A stretch of DNA of 64,000 nucleotides from Pseudomonas frederiksbergensis. GTDB lineage: Bacteria > Pseudomonadota > Gammaproteobacteria > Pseudomonadales > Pseudomonadaceae. A program made the translations under genes and the position numbers. Where the stretch lies: the NCBI RefSeq assembly GCF_003732275.1, contig NZ_MOBM01000011.1, forward strand, positions 1-64,000. The letters are read 5' to 3'. Positions 51,230 to 60,292 of the stretch are shown one piece after another (positions within the stretch are counted from its first letter, which is position 1; every line of letters starts with the position of its first letter). The notes beneath the pieces were generated by a model. The model was not told where the DNA came from. It ran no database searches and saw only the letters and a program-made list of their open reading frames with translations.

Positions 51230-53200
51230 TCAGGCGCCGACGATCCCGCCATCCTCGCGGGAAATCGCCATCACCGAAGACCGCGGCTTGCCGTTGGGCA
51301 GGTGCTCAGGGAACGTCGACCCACCGTTTTCCCCCGGATGCTGAATCCCGACAAACAAGGTTTTCTGGTCCGGCGAGAAGCTGATCCCCGTCACCTCGCA
51401 GCCCACCGGGCCGACCATGAAACGACGGATTTCACCGGTCACCGGGTCGGCACAGAGCATCTGGTTATTGCCCATGCCCGCGAAGTCGCCTGCGTTGCTC
51501 GAATCGCCATCCGTGAGAATCCACAGACGCCCGGCCTTGTCGAAGCCCAGACCGTCGGGGCTGTTGAACATGTTCTGCGGGGTGATGTTCGATGAACCGC
51601 CCTTTGGCGTACCGGCATGGACGCCCGGGTTACCGGCGACCACAAACAGATCCCAGGCAAAGCTATTCGAGCCGTGATCGTCGCGGTCGGTGCGCCAGCG
51701 CAGGATCTGCCCGTAGACGTTCTTCTCGCGTGGGTTCGGGCCGCCCACCGGTTGGCCTTCTTCGCCGCGTTTGGCGTTGTTGGTCAGGGTGCAATAAACC
51801 TGGCCATCCTTGGGGCTGACAACGATCCATTCCGGACGGTCCATGCGCGTCGCGCTCACAACGGTGGCTGCGAGGCGTGCATGAATCAGCACTTCGGCCT
51901 GATCGGCAAAACCGCTGCTGGCATCGATGCCATTTTTGCCGTGGGTCAGTTCGATCCACTGGCCCTGGCCTTTCGGGTGATCGGCGTTGCCGTCGCCCGC
52001 GTCGAAACGCGCCACGTACAAGGTGCCGTGGTCCAGCAGGTCGCGGTTGGCTTTAGGGTTTTTGTGGTTGATCTTGTCGCGGCTGACGAATTTATAGATG
52101 AACTCGCCGCGTTCGTCGTCGCCCATGTACACCACGGCGCGACCGTCATTGGTTTCGGCCAGTGCGGCGTTTTCATGTTTGAAGCGGCCCAGCGCGGTGC
52201 GTTTGACCGGTGTCGACTGCGGATCGAACGGGTCGATTTCCACCACCCAGCCATGACGATTGAGTTCGTTGGGGTTTTTCGCCAGGTCGAAGCGCGGATC
52301 GTGTTGATGCCAGTTGATTTCTTTGCTGGCCGCTACCGCGCCGTAGCGTTTCTGCGCCGCGTCGAATTTCTGCTCGGCATTGCTGCTGCCGAAGCAGTCG
52401 GTGAAGTTCTCTTCGCAGGTCAGATAAGTGCCCCACGGCGTCTTGCCGTTGGCGCAGTTCTGGAAGGTGCCGAGGACTTTCTTGCCGTGTTTGTCGGTGC
52501 TGGTTTTCATCAGCTCGTGACCAGCCGCCGGACCGCTCAGGATCAACGGCGAGTTGCCGTGAATGCGGCGGTTGTAGCGCGAGCCCTGGACGAACTGCCA
52601 CTGGCCGTTCTTGCGCTGTACTTCGATCACCGACACGCCTTCGCAGGCCAGGGCCTTGCGCACGTCTTCTGCCGATTGCGGCGTGCCGGCATGAGGGTAG
52701 AGGTAGCGGTAGTTGGTGTATTCGTTGTTGATCGCCATCAGTGCCCGGTCGTTGTCACCGGGGAACTCGAACAGGCTCATGCCGTCGTTATTGTCGCCGA
52801 ACTGGACTTCCTGCGCCTGGGCCGTGCCGTTGCCGCTCGGGTCGAACGCCGGGCCATTTTTTTGCAGTGGCTGGCCCCAGCTGATCAGCACCGAAGATTT
52901 GTAGCCCGGCGGCAGGGTGATGGCGTCGGTCGTGGCGGCGGCGATGCTGTCGAAGCCCAACAGCTTGCTGGAGCCGGCGCTGACGCTGGCGGCCAGCACG
53001 CTGCGACTCAGCAGGTTGCCACCGAGAAACATTGCTGCACCGCAGAGGGCGCCGGCGCTGATGAAGCCACGACGGCTGAGGCCGACCATCTTTTCGAGGT
53101 CGGTGGGTTGGTTGTCTTCTAATAAGCTCACATCAGGCTCCCTGCGGGTTTTTGCAGCCACCTTAATGGTGGTCGATGAAGGTTTTGTTGCAGTCGCCAT
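51230..53200 (-). CDS. phoX: PhoX-family alkaline phosphatase, Tat-exported
   Basis: 656 residues. A twin-arginine signal (LSRRGFISAGALCGAAMFLGG, Arg43-Arg44) is preceded by a 40-residue cytoplasmic extension. The mature protein is the DUF839/PhoX beta-propeller, with TCEENFTDCFG, YMGDDERGEFIYKFVS, DSPDGLGFD-like FNSPDGLGFD and GCEVTGISFSPD. PhoX enzymes bind Ca and Fe and release phosphate from esters in the periplasm. No clear Pho box is seen upstream. GAGGA lies 7 bases before the ATG, abutting a small hairpin. Confidence 0.9.
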   Translation of the reverse strand: MATATKPSSTTIKVAAKTRREPDVSLLEDNQPTDLEKMVGLSRRGFISAGALCGAAMFLGGNLLSRSVLAASVSAGSSKLLGFDSIAAATTDAITLPPGYKSSVLISWGQPLQKNGPAFDPSGNGTAQAQEVQFGDNNDGMSLFEFPGDNDRALMAINNEYTNYRYLYPHAGTPQSAEDVRKALACEGVSVIEVQRKNGQWQFVQGSRYNRRIHGNSPLILSGPAAGHELMKTSTDKHGKKVLGTFQNCANGKTPWGTYLTCEENFTDCFGSSNAEQKFDAAQKRYGAVAASKEINWHQHDPRFDLAKNPNELNRHGWVVEIDPFDPQSTPVKRTALGRFKHENAALAETNDGRAVVYMGDDERGEFIYKFVSRDKINHKNPKANRDLLDHGTLYVARFDAGDGNADHPKGQGQWIELTHGKNGIDASSGFADQAEVLIHARLAATVVSATRMDRPEWIVVSPKDGQVYCTLTNNAKRGEEGQPVGGPNPREKNVYGQILRWRTDRDDHGSNSFAWDLFVVAGNPGVHAGTPKGGSSNITPQNMFNSPDGLGFDKAGRLWILTDGDSSNAGDFAGMGNNQMLCADPVTGEIRRFMVGPVGCEVTGISFSPDQKTLFVGIQHPGENGGSTFPEHLPNGKPRSSVMAISREDGGIVGA

Positions 53201-53212
53201 AACACAGTCCTC

Positions 53213-53239
53213 GTAGGTGCTGCCGAAGGCTGCTCCTAC
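53213..53239. repeat. 27-bp hairpin abutting the phoX ribosome binding site
   Basis: GTAGGTGCTGCCGAAGGC followed by TGCTCCTAC; the GTAGG and CCTAC ends and the GCAGCC core pair. It is a short relative of the repeat at 49957. On the phoX message it would end one base before GAGGA. Confidence 0.65.
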
Positions 53240-53260
53240 AGAGGTTGCGATGTGTTTGAG

Positions 53261-54025
53261 CTAGAGCGGTGTACCCAGCAGGATGTTCGACGGCGCGAAC
53301 TGCACTTGCACCGGTTTACCGGCGGCAAGCCCGAGGGTTTTCAAGTGCAGCGATTCGGCCAGGGCGCAAAGTGTCTGGCCATTGGGCAAGCCGATACGCA
53401 CTTCGCTGGGGCCGTCGTCGGCGTCGAGGATTTTTTCGATTGTGCCCTTCAGGCAATTATTGCCGGGTGTTGCGGTTTGATCGACGCCCAGCAGTTCCAG
53501 CCAACCGGCCTTGATCAGTGCCACCACTTCGGTGCCCGTTTGCAGTTCCAGGCGCAGGGTGCTGTCGTGGGTGATCTGCGCATCGATACTCAAGCCTTCG
53601 GCCAGTTCAAGACGGATCCGGTCGTTGCGTCCCTGTGCATCGATCGCCACGACCTTGCCGTGCAGTTGGTTGCGCGCACTGGTTCTGAGCATCAGCCGAC
53701 CGAGCAGGTCCAGGTCACTGGTCTCCTCGGCGGCTTCCAGCACTTGGGCTTGCAAGGCTTGGAGCTTTTGATACAGACGTAACACGCGTTCGCCTTCGCT
53801 GGACAGTTTGGCGCCGCCACCACCCTTGCCGCCGACACTACGCTCCACCAGCGGTTTCTGCGCGAGGTTGTTCAGCTCGTCGATGGCGTCCCATGCCGCC
53901 TTGTAACTCAGGCCCGCGCTTTTCGCGGCGCGGGTGATTGAGCCTTGTTCGGCGATGTGTTGCAGCAACGCGATGCGCTGCGGACGACGGACAATGTGCT
54001 GGGACAACAACGTAGGCAAGGACAT
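53261..54025 (-). CDS. modE: ModE-like molybdate-responsive regulator
   Basis: 254 residues. An N-terminal LysR/ModE winged helix (RIALLQHIAEQGSITRAAKSAGLSYKAAWDAID, normal spacing), a basic GGKGGGGAKLS linker, then two tandem MOP/TOBE domains (SARNQLHGKVV from about residue 115 and NNCLKGTIEKI from about 187) that bind molybdate. No mod transport genes are adjacent; phoX lies 60 bp downstream on the same strand. Confidence 0.88.
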   Translation of the reverse strand: MSLPTLLSQHIVRRPQRIALLQHIAEQGSITRAAKSAGLSYKAAWDAIDELNNLAQKPLVERSVGGKGGGGAKLSSEGERVLRLYQKLQALQAQVLEAAEETSDLDLLGRLMLRTSARNQLHGKVVAIDAQGRNDRIRLELAEGLSIDAQITHDSTLRLELQTGTEVVALIKAGWLELLGVDQTATPGNNCLKGTIEKILDADDGPSEVRIGLPNGQTLCALAESLHLKTLGLAAGKPVQVQFAPSNILLGTPL

Positions 54026-54088
54026 GGCGAGACGCTTTGGGCTGTGGCGATGGGGAGGACGTTGGCGGCTTGGCGCGCGGGAGTCAAG

Positions 54089-54829
54089 TCAGGTCCCATC
54101 GCCAGGTTTTGGGGTGCGGGCCAGGCAGTAGACATCGACCTGCGCGGCACCCGCATCCATCAACAAGCGAGCCAGGGCCTGGGCGGTGGCGCCGGTGGTC
54201 AGTACGTCGTCGACCAATGCGAAGTGACGACCCTTGATCGAGGCCGCGGGCGCCAGGGCAAAGGCGTGGCGCAGGTTCTTTTTACGGGCGTCGGCATTCA
54301 GCTCTTGTTGCGCGCTGGTGTCCTGAATCCTCAGCAACAGCGTTTCATCACAAGGAATGTCGAGGCTGATGCTGAGCCAGCGAGCGAGCATTGCCGCCTG
54401 GTTGAAACCCCGCTGGCGCAGACGTTTGGTGGCCAGAGGTACCGGTATCAGCGCATCGGGCCGGGCAAGATCTTCATCGAAGCGATGTTGCAGGAATTGA
54501 GCGAGAAGTTCGGCGAGCAGGTGGCCAAATGGCCACTTTGCGCTGTGCTTGAAACGGGTGATCAAACTGTCGACCGGAAAGCTGTAAGTCCAGGGCGCTG
54601 CGACTCGCTCGAAGGCTGGCGGTTGTTTCAAGCATTGGCCGCACGTCAGGCCCGTGGCGGGCAAGGGCAGGGCGCAGGTTTGGCATTGATCGCCCAGCCA
54701 GGGCAACTCGGTTTCGCAGGCCATGCAGATTGGCGTGGTGTCGTCTGCGGCTTCTGCGCAGAGCAAACAGATTTGTTTATTTTTTAACCAGATGTAAACC
54801 GGCCCTTCGTATCGTGGTTGACAGCGCAT
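54089..54829 (-). CDS. comF: ComF-family phosphoribosyltransferase-like protein
   Basis: 246 residues. An N-terminal zinc ribbon (CLLC, CMAC, CQTC, CGQC) is followed by a type I phosphoribosyltransferase fold with the PRPP loop [13 protein letters not shown] and [19 protein letters not shown]. ComF supports DNA uptake in competent bacteria and has been tied to single-strand DNA handling. AGGAAGAG precedes ATG 54829. It is divergent from bioB, and its first codons overlap the bioB promoter. Confidence 0.9.
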   Translation of the reverse strand: MRCQPRYEGPVYIWLKNKQICLLCAEAADDTTPICMACETELPWLGDQCQTCALPLPATGLTCGQCLKQPPAFERVAAPWTYSFPVDSLITRFKHSAKWPFGHLLAELLAQFLQHRFDEDLARPDALIPVPLATKRLRQRGFNQAAMLARWLSISLDIPCDETLLLRIQDTSAQQELNADARKKNLRHAFALAPAASIKGRHFALVDDVLTTGATAQALARLLMDAGAAQVDVYCLARTPKPGDGT

Positions 54830-54846
54830 CGCTCTTCCTTAAATAT
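54818..54846 (+). promoter_or_regulatory. Probable sigma-70 promoter of the bio operon
   Basis: TTGACA (54818-54823), 17-base spacer, then AAATAT (54841-54846). The -35 is a perfect match, the -10 is weak. It lies 74 bp before the bioB ATG and partly inside the 5' end of divergent comF. Confidence 0.6.
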
Positions 54847-54919
54847 GCCGAACATCCGTGTCGCGTCTGTGGGTATTCCATTCCCCAGCCGCTTGCCAAG
54901 CATAAACAAGGAAACGCCC

Positions 54920-55975
54920 ATGAGCGCCAGCACCACTGCAACCCTGCGTCATGACTGGTCTTTGGCCGAAGTCAAAGCACTCTTCGTTCAGCCATTCAAC
55001 GACCTGCTGTTCCAGGCGCAGACGGTGCACCGCGCGCATTTCGACGCCAACCGCGTCCAGGTCTCGACGCTGCTGTCGATCAAAACCGGTGCTTGCCCGG
55101 AAGATTGCAAATATTGTCCGCAGTCCGGCCACTACAACACTGGCCTGGAGAAAGAAAAACTGATGGAAGTGCAGAAGGTCCTCGAAGAGGCCGCTCGCGC
55201 CAAGGCCATCGGTTCGACCCGTTTCTGCATGGGCGCGGCGTGGAAACACCCGTCGGCCAAAGACATGCCTTACGTGCTGGAGATGGTCAAAGGCGTGAAA
55301 GCCATGGGCCTGGAAACCTGCATGACCCTGGGTCGTCTCGATCAGGACCAGACCGTCGCCCTGGCCGAAGCCGGCCTGGATTACTACAACCACAACCTCG
55401 ACACCTCGCCGGAATTCTACGGCAGCATCATCACTACCCGTACGTACAGCGAGCGCCTGCAAACCCTGGCCTACGTGCGTGAATCGGGGATGAAGATCTG
55501 CTCCGGCGGCATTCTCGGCATGGGCGAGTCCCTCGACGACCGTGCCAACCTGCTGATCCAGCTGGCCAACCTGCCGGAGCATCCGGAATCGGTGCCGATC
55601 AACATGCTGGTGAAAGTCGCCGGTACGCCGCTGGAAAATGCCGACGACATCGACCCGTTCGACTTCATCCGCATGCTCGCGGTCGCACGCATCCTGATGC
55701 CGAAGTCCCACGTGCGCCTGTCCGCCGGCCGTGAAGCGATGAACGAACAGATGCAGGCCCTGGCGTTCTTTGCCGGCGCCAACTCGATTTTCTACGGCGA
55801 AAAACTGCTGACCACCGCCAACCCGCAGGCGGACAAGGACATGCAACTGTTCTCGCGTCTGGGCATCCTGCCGGAAGCCCGCGAAGAGCACGCCGACGAA
55901 GTGCATCAGGCCGCCATCGAACAGGCACTGGTGGAGCAGAAGAGCAGCGAGCAGTTCTATAACGCTGCCGTCTGA
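54920..55975 (+). CDS. bioB: Biotin synthase
   Basis: A 351-residue radical-SAM enzyme that inserts sulfur into dethiobiotin. The SAM cluster is CPEDCKYC. Further family marks are [20 protein letters not shown] and AGTPLE. ATG 54920 has AAGGAA upstream; the longer open frame to 54818 is rejected. It is the first gene of the biotin cluster, separated from bioF by REP elements. Confidence 0.97.
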   Translation: MSASTTATLRHDWSLAEVKALFVQPFNDLLFQAQTVHRAHFDANRVQVSTLLSIKTGACPEDCKYCPQSGHYNTGLEKEKLMEVQKVLEEAARAKAIGSTRFCMGAAWKHPSAKDMPYVLEMVKGVKAMGLETCMTLGRLDQDQTVALAEAGLDYYNHNLDTSPEFYGSIITTRTYSERLQTLAYVRESGMKICSGGILGMGESLDDRANLLIQLANLPEHPESVPINMLVKVAGTPLENADDIDPFDFIRMLAVARILMPKSHVRLSAGREAMNEQMQALAFFAGANSIFYGEKLLTTANPQADKDMQLFSRLGILPEAREEHADEVHQAAIEQALVEQKSSEQFYNAAV

Positions 55976-56009
55976 AATCACCGATTCCTCTGAAGGAATG
56001 CAAAACCCC

Positions 56010-56145
56010 TGTGGGAGCGAGCCTGCTCGCGATAGCAATTAGATATTCAACATAGATGTTGGATGTCATGGCCTCATCGCGAGCAGGCTCGCTCCCACAA
56101 GGAACTGCTTAGAACGCTGTGGGAGCGTGGCTTGCCCGCGATGGC
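56010..56145. repeat. REP doublet plus a REP singlet between bioB and bioF
   Basis: A GCGAGCAGGCTCGC-type doublet at 56010-56100 is followed by a third, more diverged half at 56119-56145 (TGTGGGAGCGTGGCTTGCCCGCG). The odd number suggests partial duplication. It splits the biotin operon message. Confidence 0.85.
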
Positions 56146-56212
56146 CGCGACTCGGTTTCCAGCCAAGTCCATTGTTCCTGCATCAGATTGTGAAATGACC
56201 TTCGAGGCCTGC

Positions 56213-57391
56213 ATGTCTTTCGATCTCAGCGCGCGCCTTGCTGCCCGTCGTGCCGAAAACCTTTATCGCCAGCGCCCGCTGCTCGAAAGCCCTCAGGGTC
56301 CGGAAGTGGTGGTCGATGGTCAGCCGTTGCTGGCGTTCTGTAACAACGATTACCTGGGCCTGGCCAATCATCCGCAAGTGATCGAAGCCTGGCGCGCCGG
56401 CGCGTCGCGTTGGGGCGTGGGCGGTGGCGCTTCTCATTTGGTGATCGGTCACAGCGGCCCGCATCACGCACTGGAAGAAGCCCTCGCCGAGTTCACCGGG
56501 CGCCCGCGAGCGTTGCTGTTCACCACCGGTTACATGGCCAACCTCGGCGCGGTCACCGCACTGGTCGGGCAGGGCGATACGGTGCTGGAAGACCGGCTCA
56601 ATCATGCGTCGTTGCTGGATGCAGGGTTGTTGTCCGGTGCGCGTTTCAATCGCTATCTGCATAACGACGCGGCCAGTCTGGCCAAGCGCCTTGAGAAGGC
56701 CTCCGGCAATACGCTGGTGGTCACCGATGGCGTGTTCAGCATGGACGGCGACATCGCCGACCTGCCGGCGCTGGCGCGGGAAGCCAAGGCCAAAGGCGCG
56801 TGGCTGATGGTCGATGACGCTCACGGTTTTGGTCCGCTGGGTGCCAACGGCGGCGGGATCGTCGAGCATTTCGGTCTGAGTCAGGAAGACGTACCGGTGT
56901 TGGTCGGCACCCTCGGCAAGGCGTTCGGTACGGCCGGTGCTTTTGTGGCCGGCAGTGAAGAGTTGATCGAAAGCCTGATCCAGTTCGCTCGCCCTTACAT
57001 CTACACCACCAGCCAACCGCCGGCGCTGGCCTGCGCGACGCTGAAAAGCCTGGAGCTGTTGCGCAGCGAACACTGGCGACGTGAGCATCTGCAGATGCTG
57101 ATTCGCCAGTTCCGCCAGGGCGCCGAACAGATTGGCCTGGAGTTGATGGACAGCTTCACGCCGATCCAGCCGATCATGATCGGCGATGCCGGGCGTGCGG
57201 TTCGACTGTCGCAGATGCTGCGCGAGCGCGGGCTGATGGTGACTGCGATTCGTCCACCGACTGTGCCCGCGGGCAGCGCACGTTTGCGCGTAACCCTGAC
57301 CGCCGCTCACAGCGAGGCGCAGGTACAGCTATTGTTAAATGGACTGGCCGATTGTTTTCAACAACTGGGACCGGAGCCAAGCCATGCGTGA
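56213..57391 (+). CDS. bioF: 8-amino-7-oxononanoate synthase
   Basis: A 392-residue PLP enzyme joining pimeloyl-ACP and alanine. It has [34 protein letters not shown] and the PLP lysine in [16 protein letters not shown] 56213 has GAGG 6 bases before. Its end overlaps the bioH start by 8 bp. Confidence 0.97.
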   Translation: MSFDLSARLAARRAENLYRQRPLLESPQGPEVVVDGQPLLAFCNNDYLGLANHPQVIEAWRAGASRWGVGGGASHLVIGHSGPHHALEEALAEFTGRPRALLFTTGYMANLGAVTALVGQGDTVLEDRLNHASLLDAGLLSGARFNRYLHNDAASLAKRLEKASGNTLVVTDGVFSMDGDIADLPALAREAKAKGAWLMVDDAHGFGPLGANGGGIVEHFGLSQEDVPVLVGTLGKAFGTAGAFVAGSEELIESLIQFARPYIYTTSQPPALACATLKSLELLRSEHWRREHLQMLIRQFRQGAEQIGLELMDSFTPIQPIMIGDAGRAVRLSQMLRERGLMVTAIRPPTVPAGSARLRVTLTAAHSEAQVQLLLNGLADCFQQLGPEPSHA

Positions 57392-58115
57392 TCGTCTGAT
57401 TCTGCTGCCGGGTTGGGGTCTCGGGATTTCGCCGCTGGAACCCTTGGCAGCCGCCTTGCAGGGGCTGGACGAACACCTGCGCGTCGAGATCGAGCCGTTG
57501 CCGGAACTGGAATCGAGCGACCTTGATGAATGGCTCGATGAGTTGGACTCGACGTTGCCACAGGATGCCTGGCTCGGTGGCTGGTCATTGGGTGGCATGC
57601 TGGCGTCCGAATTGGCGGCGCGACGGGGTGACCGCTGCTGCGGCCTGGTGACGCTGGCGAGTAACCCTTCTTTTGTCGCCCATGAGCAGTGGCCGAGCGC
57701 GATGCCTGGTGAGACCTTCGATGCGTTTCTGGCCGGCTGCAAGGCTGACTCGCGCATGACGTTGAAACGTTTTTCGCTGCTGTGCGCCCAAGGTGCCGAA
57801 GACCCGCGCGGGATGTCGCGACTGTTGCTCGCTGGCGCACCGCATACGTCTTCGCCGATGCTGATGAGCGGCCTGGAATTGCTTGCCCAGCTGGATACCC
57901 GGCAAGCGTTGCAAGCGTTTCGTGGCCCGCAATTGCACTTGTTCGGTGGTCTCGACGGGCTGGTTCCGGCTGAAGCGGCGGGGGATTTGCTGGCACTGCT
58001 GCCGGATGTCGAAATCGGTCTGATTGAACAGGCCAGTCACGCGTTTCTTCTGGAAGACCCCCACGGTGTGGCGGGAGCGATTCAGGCCTTTTTGCATGAG
58101 TTCGGTGATGACTGA
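57384..58115 (+). CDS. bioH: Pimeloyl-[acyl-carrier protein] methyl ester esterase
   Basis: A 243-residue alpha/beta hydrolase with LPGWGLG, the nucleophile elbow GGWSLGGML, an Asp in FGGLDGLVP and His in [10 protein letters not shown]. It removes the methyl ester that BioC put on, ending pimelate synthesis. GGAG precedes ATG 57384. It overlaps bioF and bioC by 8 bp each. Confidence 0.95.
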   Translation: MRDRLILLPGWGLGISPLEPLAAALQGLDEHLRVEIEPLPELESSDLDEWLDELDSTLPQDAWLGGWSLGGMLASELAARRGDRCCGLVTLASNPSFVAHEQWPSAMPGETFDAFLAGCKADSRMTLKRFSLLCAQGAEDPRGMSRLLLAGAPHTSSPMLMSGLELLAQLDTRQALQAFRGPQLHLFGGLDGLVPAEAAGDLLALLPDVEIGLIEQASHAFLLEDPHGVAGAIQAFLHEFGDD

Positions 58116-58920
58116 TTTATCCTTTCCCAACCTTCCCGGCGGCTTGCCCGACAAACGCCAGGTGGCGGCGTCCTTTTCCCGTGCGGCGGCGAGCTACGAC
58201 AGCGTCGCCGAATTGCAGCGCGACGTGGGCAGCGAGTTGTTGCGTCGGTTGCCGGAGGAATTTGTCCCTGCTCGTTGGCTGGATATGGGCTGCGGCACCG
58301 GGTATTTCAGCCGAGCCTTGGCGGAGAAGTTTCCTGCGAGCGCCGGAGTGGCGCTGGACATCGCAGAAGGCATGCTCAATCACGCCCGTCCCTTGGGAGG
58401 CGCGACCCATTTCATCGCAGGTGATGCCGAGCGCTTGCCGTTGCAGGACTCGACCTGCGACCTGGTCTTCTCCAGCCTGGCGGTGCAATGGTGCGCGGAT
58501 TTCTCCTCGGTGCTCAATGAAGCGTATCGGGTACTGAAACCGGGCGGTATTTTCGCGTTTGCTAGTCTGTGTGTAGGCACTCTGTACGAATTGCGCGACA
58601 GCTGGCGTCAGGTGGACGGCATGGTGCATGTCAACCGCTTCCGCGAGTTCGGTGTTTACCAACAGCTTTGCGCGGGCAGCGGCTTGAAGGTCGTCAGCCT
58701 CGAAACGCGTCCGCATGTGTTGCATTACCCCGATGTCCGCAGCCTGACCCATGAGCTCAAGGCACTTGGGGCGCACAACCTGAACCCCGGTCGGCCGGGC
58801 GGTTTGACCGGCAGGGCGCGGATCCTCGGCCTGATCGAGGCTTACGAGCAGTATCGTCAGGCACAGGGACTGCCGGCGACTTATCAAGTGGTTTACGCCG
58901 TGTTGGAGAAACCCTTATGA
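58108..58920 (+). CDS. bioC: Malonyl-[acyl-carrier protein] O-methyltransferase
   Basis: A 270-residue SAM-dependent methyltransferase with [24 protein letters not shown] and [19 protein letters not shown]. It methylates malonyl-ACP to start pimelate synthesis. ATG 58108 overlaps the bioH stop by 8 bp and its own TGA overlaps the bioD ATG by 4 bp. Confidence 0.95.
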   Translation: MTDLSFPNLPGGLPDKRQVAASFSRAAASYDSVAELQRDVGSELLRRLPEEFVPARWLDMGCGTGYFSRALAEKFPASAGVALDIAEGMLNHARPLGGATHFIAGDAERLPLQDSTCDLVFSSLAVQWCADFSSVLNEAYRVLKPGGIFAFASLCVGTLYELRDSWRQVDGMVHVNRFREFGVYQQLCAGSGLKVVSLETRPHVLHYPDVRSLTHELKALGAHNLNPGRPGGLTGRARILGLIEAYEQYRQAQGLPATYQVVYAVLEKPL

Positions 58921-59597
58921 GCGCAGCCTATTTCATCACCGGTACTGACACCGATGTCGGCAAGACCACTGTCGCCGCCGGTTTGCTGCATGCTGCGCGC
59001 TTGGCGGGTTTGAGCACGGCGGCGGGCAAACCGGTGGCCTCCGGTTGCGACCTGACGCCCAAGGGTTTGCGCAACGCCGATGCGCTGGCCCTGTTGGCCG
59101 AGTGCTCGATACCGTTGACCTACGATCAGGTCAATCCGGTCGCGTTCGAACCGGCGATTGCACCGCATCTGGCGGCGCGGGAGGCTGGCGTGGCGTTGAC
59201 CGTGCAATCCCTGTTGACACCGATGCGGCAGATTCTCGATATGCAGGCGGACTTCACCCTGATCGAAGGCGCTGGCGGCTGGCGAGTGCCATTGGCGGAT
59301 CAGGACAATCTGTCGGACCTGGCCATGGCGTTGGGTCTGCCGGTGATCCTGGTGGTCGGCGTGCGCCTGGGTTGCATCAATCATGCGCTGCTGACAGCCG
59401 AGGCGATCGCAAGGGATGGTTTGCAGTTGGCAGGATGGGTGGCCAACATCATTGATCCGAAGACTTCGCGTCTGGAAGAGAACCTCGCGACGCTGGCCGA
59501 GCGCATTCCCGCGCCGTGTCTGGGGAGGGTGCCGAAACTCAAGTCGGTGACAGCCGACGCGGTAGCCGAACATCTGCAGCTGGATCTGCTGGACTGA
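58917..59597 (+). CDS. bioD: Dethiobiotin synthetase
   Basis: A 226-residue ATPase. The P-loop is [16 protein letters not shown], with [18 protein letters not shown] and [14 protein letters not shown]. It closes the ureido ring of dethiobiotin, the substrate of BioB. Last gene of bioBFHCD; bioA is absent from the window. Confidence 0.96.
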   Translation: MSAAYFITGTDTDVGKTTVAAGLLHAARLAGLSTAAGKPVASGCDLTPKGLRNADALALLAECSIPLTYDQVNPVAFEPAIAPHLAAREAGVALTVQSLLTPMRQILDMQADFTLIEGAGGWRVPLADQDNLSDLAMALGLPVILVVGVRLGCINHALLTAEAIARDGLQLAGWVANIIDPKTSRLEENLATLAERIPAPCLGRVPKLKSVTADAVAEHLQLDLLD

Positions 59598-59718
59598 GAT
59601 TGTTGGCGTGGGGTTTTACCTATGACAAGGCACTGTGCCATTAGTGTTTTTGTCGGGCCTTTTATCGGCGTGTCTGGTTCAATGGCCGCTGTTGATCCTT
59701 TGTAGGACGAGTTCTCCC

Positions 59719-60015
59719 ATGGAAATCTCAGGAAACACCGCTTTTTATGCCGGTCTGAGCACTATTCAGACAGGGCAGAACCGTGTCGATCAGGCTTCGG
59801 GGCAGATCGTCAACAACACCATCGAGCGTTCGGTCACCAGTCAGTCTTCCGAGATTCAGGTTGATCGTCTGCGTTCAGTAGACCGCAGCCAGCAGTCGGA
59901 TCTGGCCAGCAACATGGTCGAGATGTCTCAAGGCAAGTTCCAGGTGGAACTGGGCGTCAAAGTCGCCAAGGCATCCGATGAAATGCTCGGTACGCTGATC
60001 GATACCTACGCCTGA
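59719..60015 (+). CDS. Small flagellar-rod/hook-like protein, 98 aa
   Basis: The N-terminus (FYAGLSTIQTGQNRVDQASGQIVNN) and C-terminus (DLASNMVEMSQGKFQ, then KVAKASDEMLGTLIDTY) resemble the two coiled-coil ends of flagellar rod/hook proteins with the middle removed. ATG 59719 follows a weak GGACGAG. A homologous hypothetical gene sits between bioD and the acyl-CoA dehydrogenase in P. aeruginosa, as I recall. A flagellar role is not supported by neighbours. A terminator follows. Confidence 0.7.
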   Translation: MEISGNTAFYAGLSTIQTGQNRVDQASGQIVNNTIERSVTSQSSEIQVDRLRSVDRSQQSDLASNMVEMSQGKFQVELGVKVAKASDEMLGTLIDTYA

Positions 60016-60038
60016 TCCCTCGCTGAATCCGCTACTCC

Positions 60039-60065
60039 AACGCCGTGCCTGTTCGCGGCGTTTTT
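60039..60065 (+). terminator. Intrinsic terminator after the rod-like gene
   Basis: AACGCCG pairs with CGGCGTT around a 10-base loop and runs into five T. It lies 23 bp after the stop codon. Confidence 0.8.
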
Positions 60066-60187
60066 CTGCGTAAGTCCTTCTGCCTCAACTAATCTCTCCT
60101 ACATGGCGTGTTGCGCAGTCAACGGCGTTGCGCAACTGTGTGGCCGAGGTTTTCATGGTGCGATGACGAATGGCAAAAGATCGGCGC

Positions 60188-60216
60188 TTGACAAGATTTG
60201 GGCGTAAACGTATGTT
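60188..60216 (+). promoter_or_regulatory. Sigma-70 promoter of the acyl-CoA dehydrogenase gene
   Basis: TTGACA (60188-60193), exactly 17 bases, then TATGTT (60211-60216). A perfect -35 and a four-of-six -10, 76 bp before the ATG. Confidence 0.8.
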
Positions 60217-60232
60217 TCAAACAACTGTTTGA
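60217..60232. promoter_or_regulatory. PsrA-type fatty-acid operator
   Basis: TCAAAC-AACT-GTTTGA is an exact palindrome fitting the reported PsrA motif (G/C)AAAC-N2-4-GTTT(G/C). It begins directly after the -10 hexamer and covers the predicted transcription start, so bound PsrA should block initiation until long-chain fatty acyl signals release it. Confidence 0.75.
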
Positions 60233-60292
60233 CCGCCACAACAAATCAACGCGGTCGTTCATTCCCGGTTACATCAGCAGAGGTTTATCGCT

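Noticed and set aside
53201..53260. Pho box upstream of phoX
   Set aside because: No CTGTCAT-type direct repeats were found in the short gap to the ModE-like gene.
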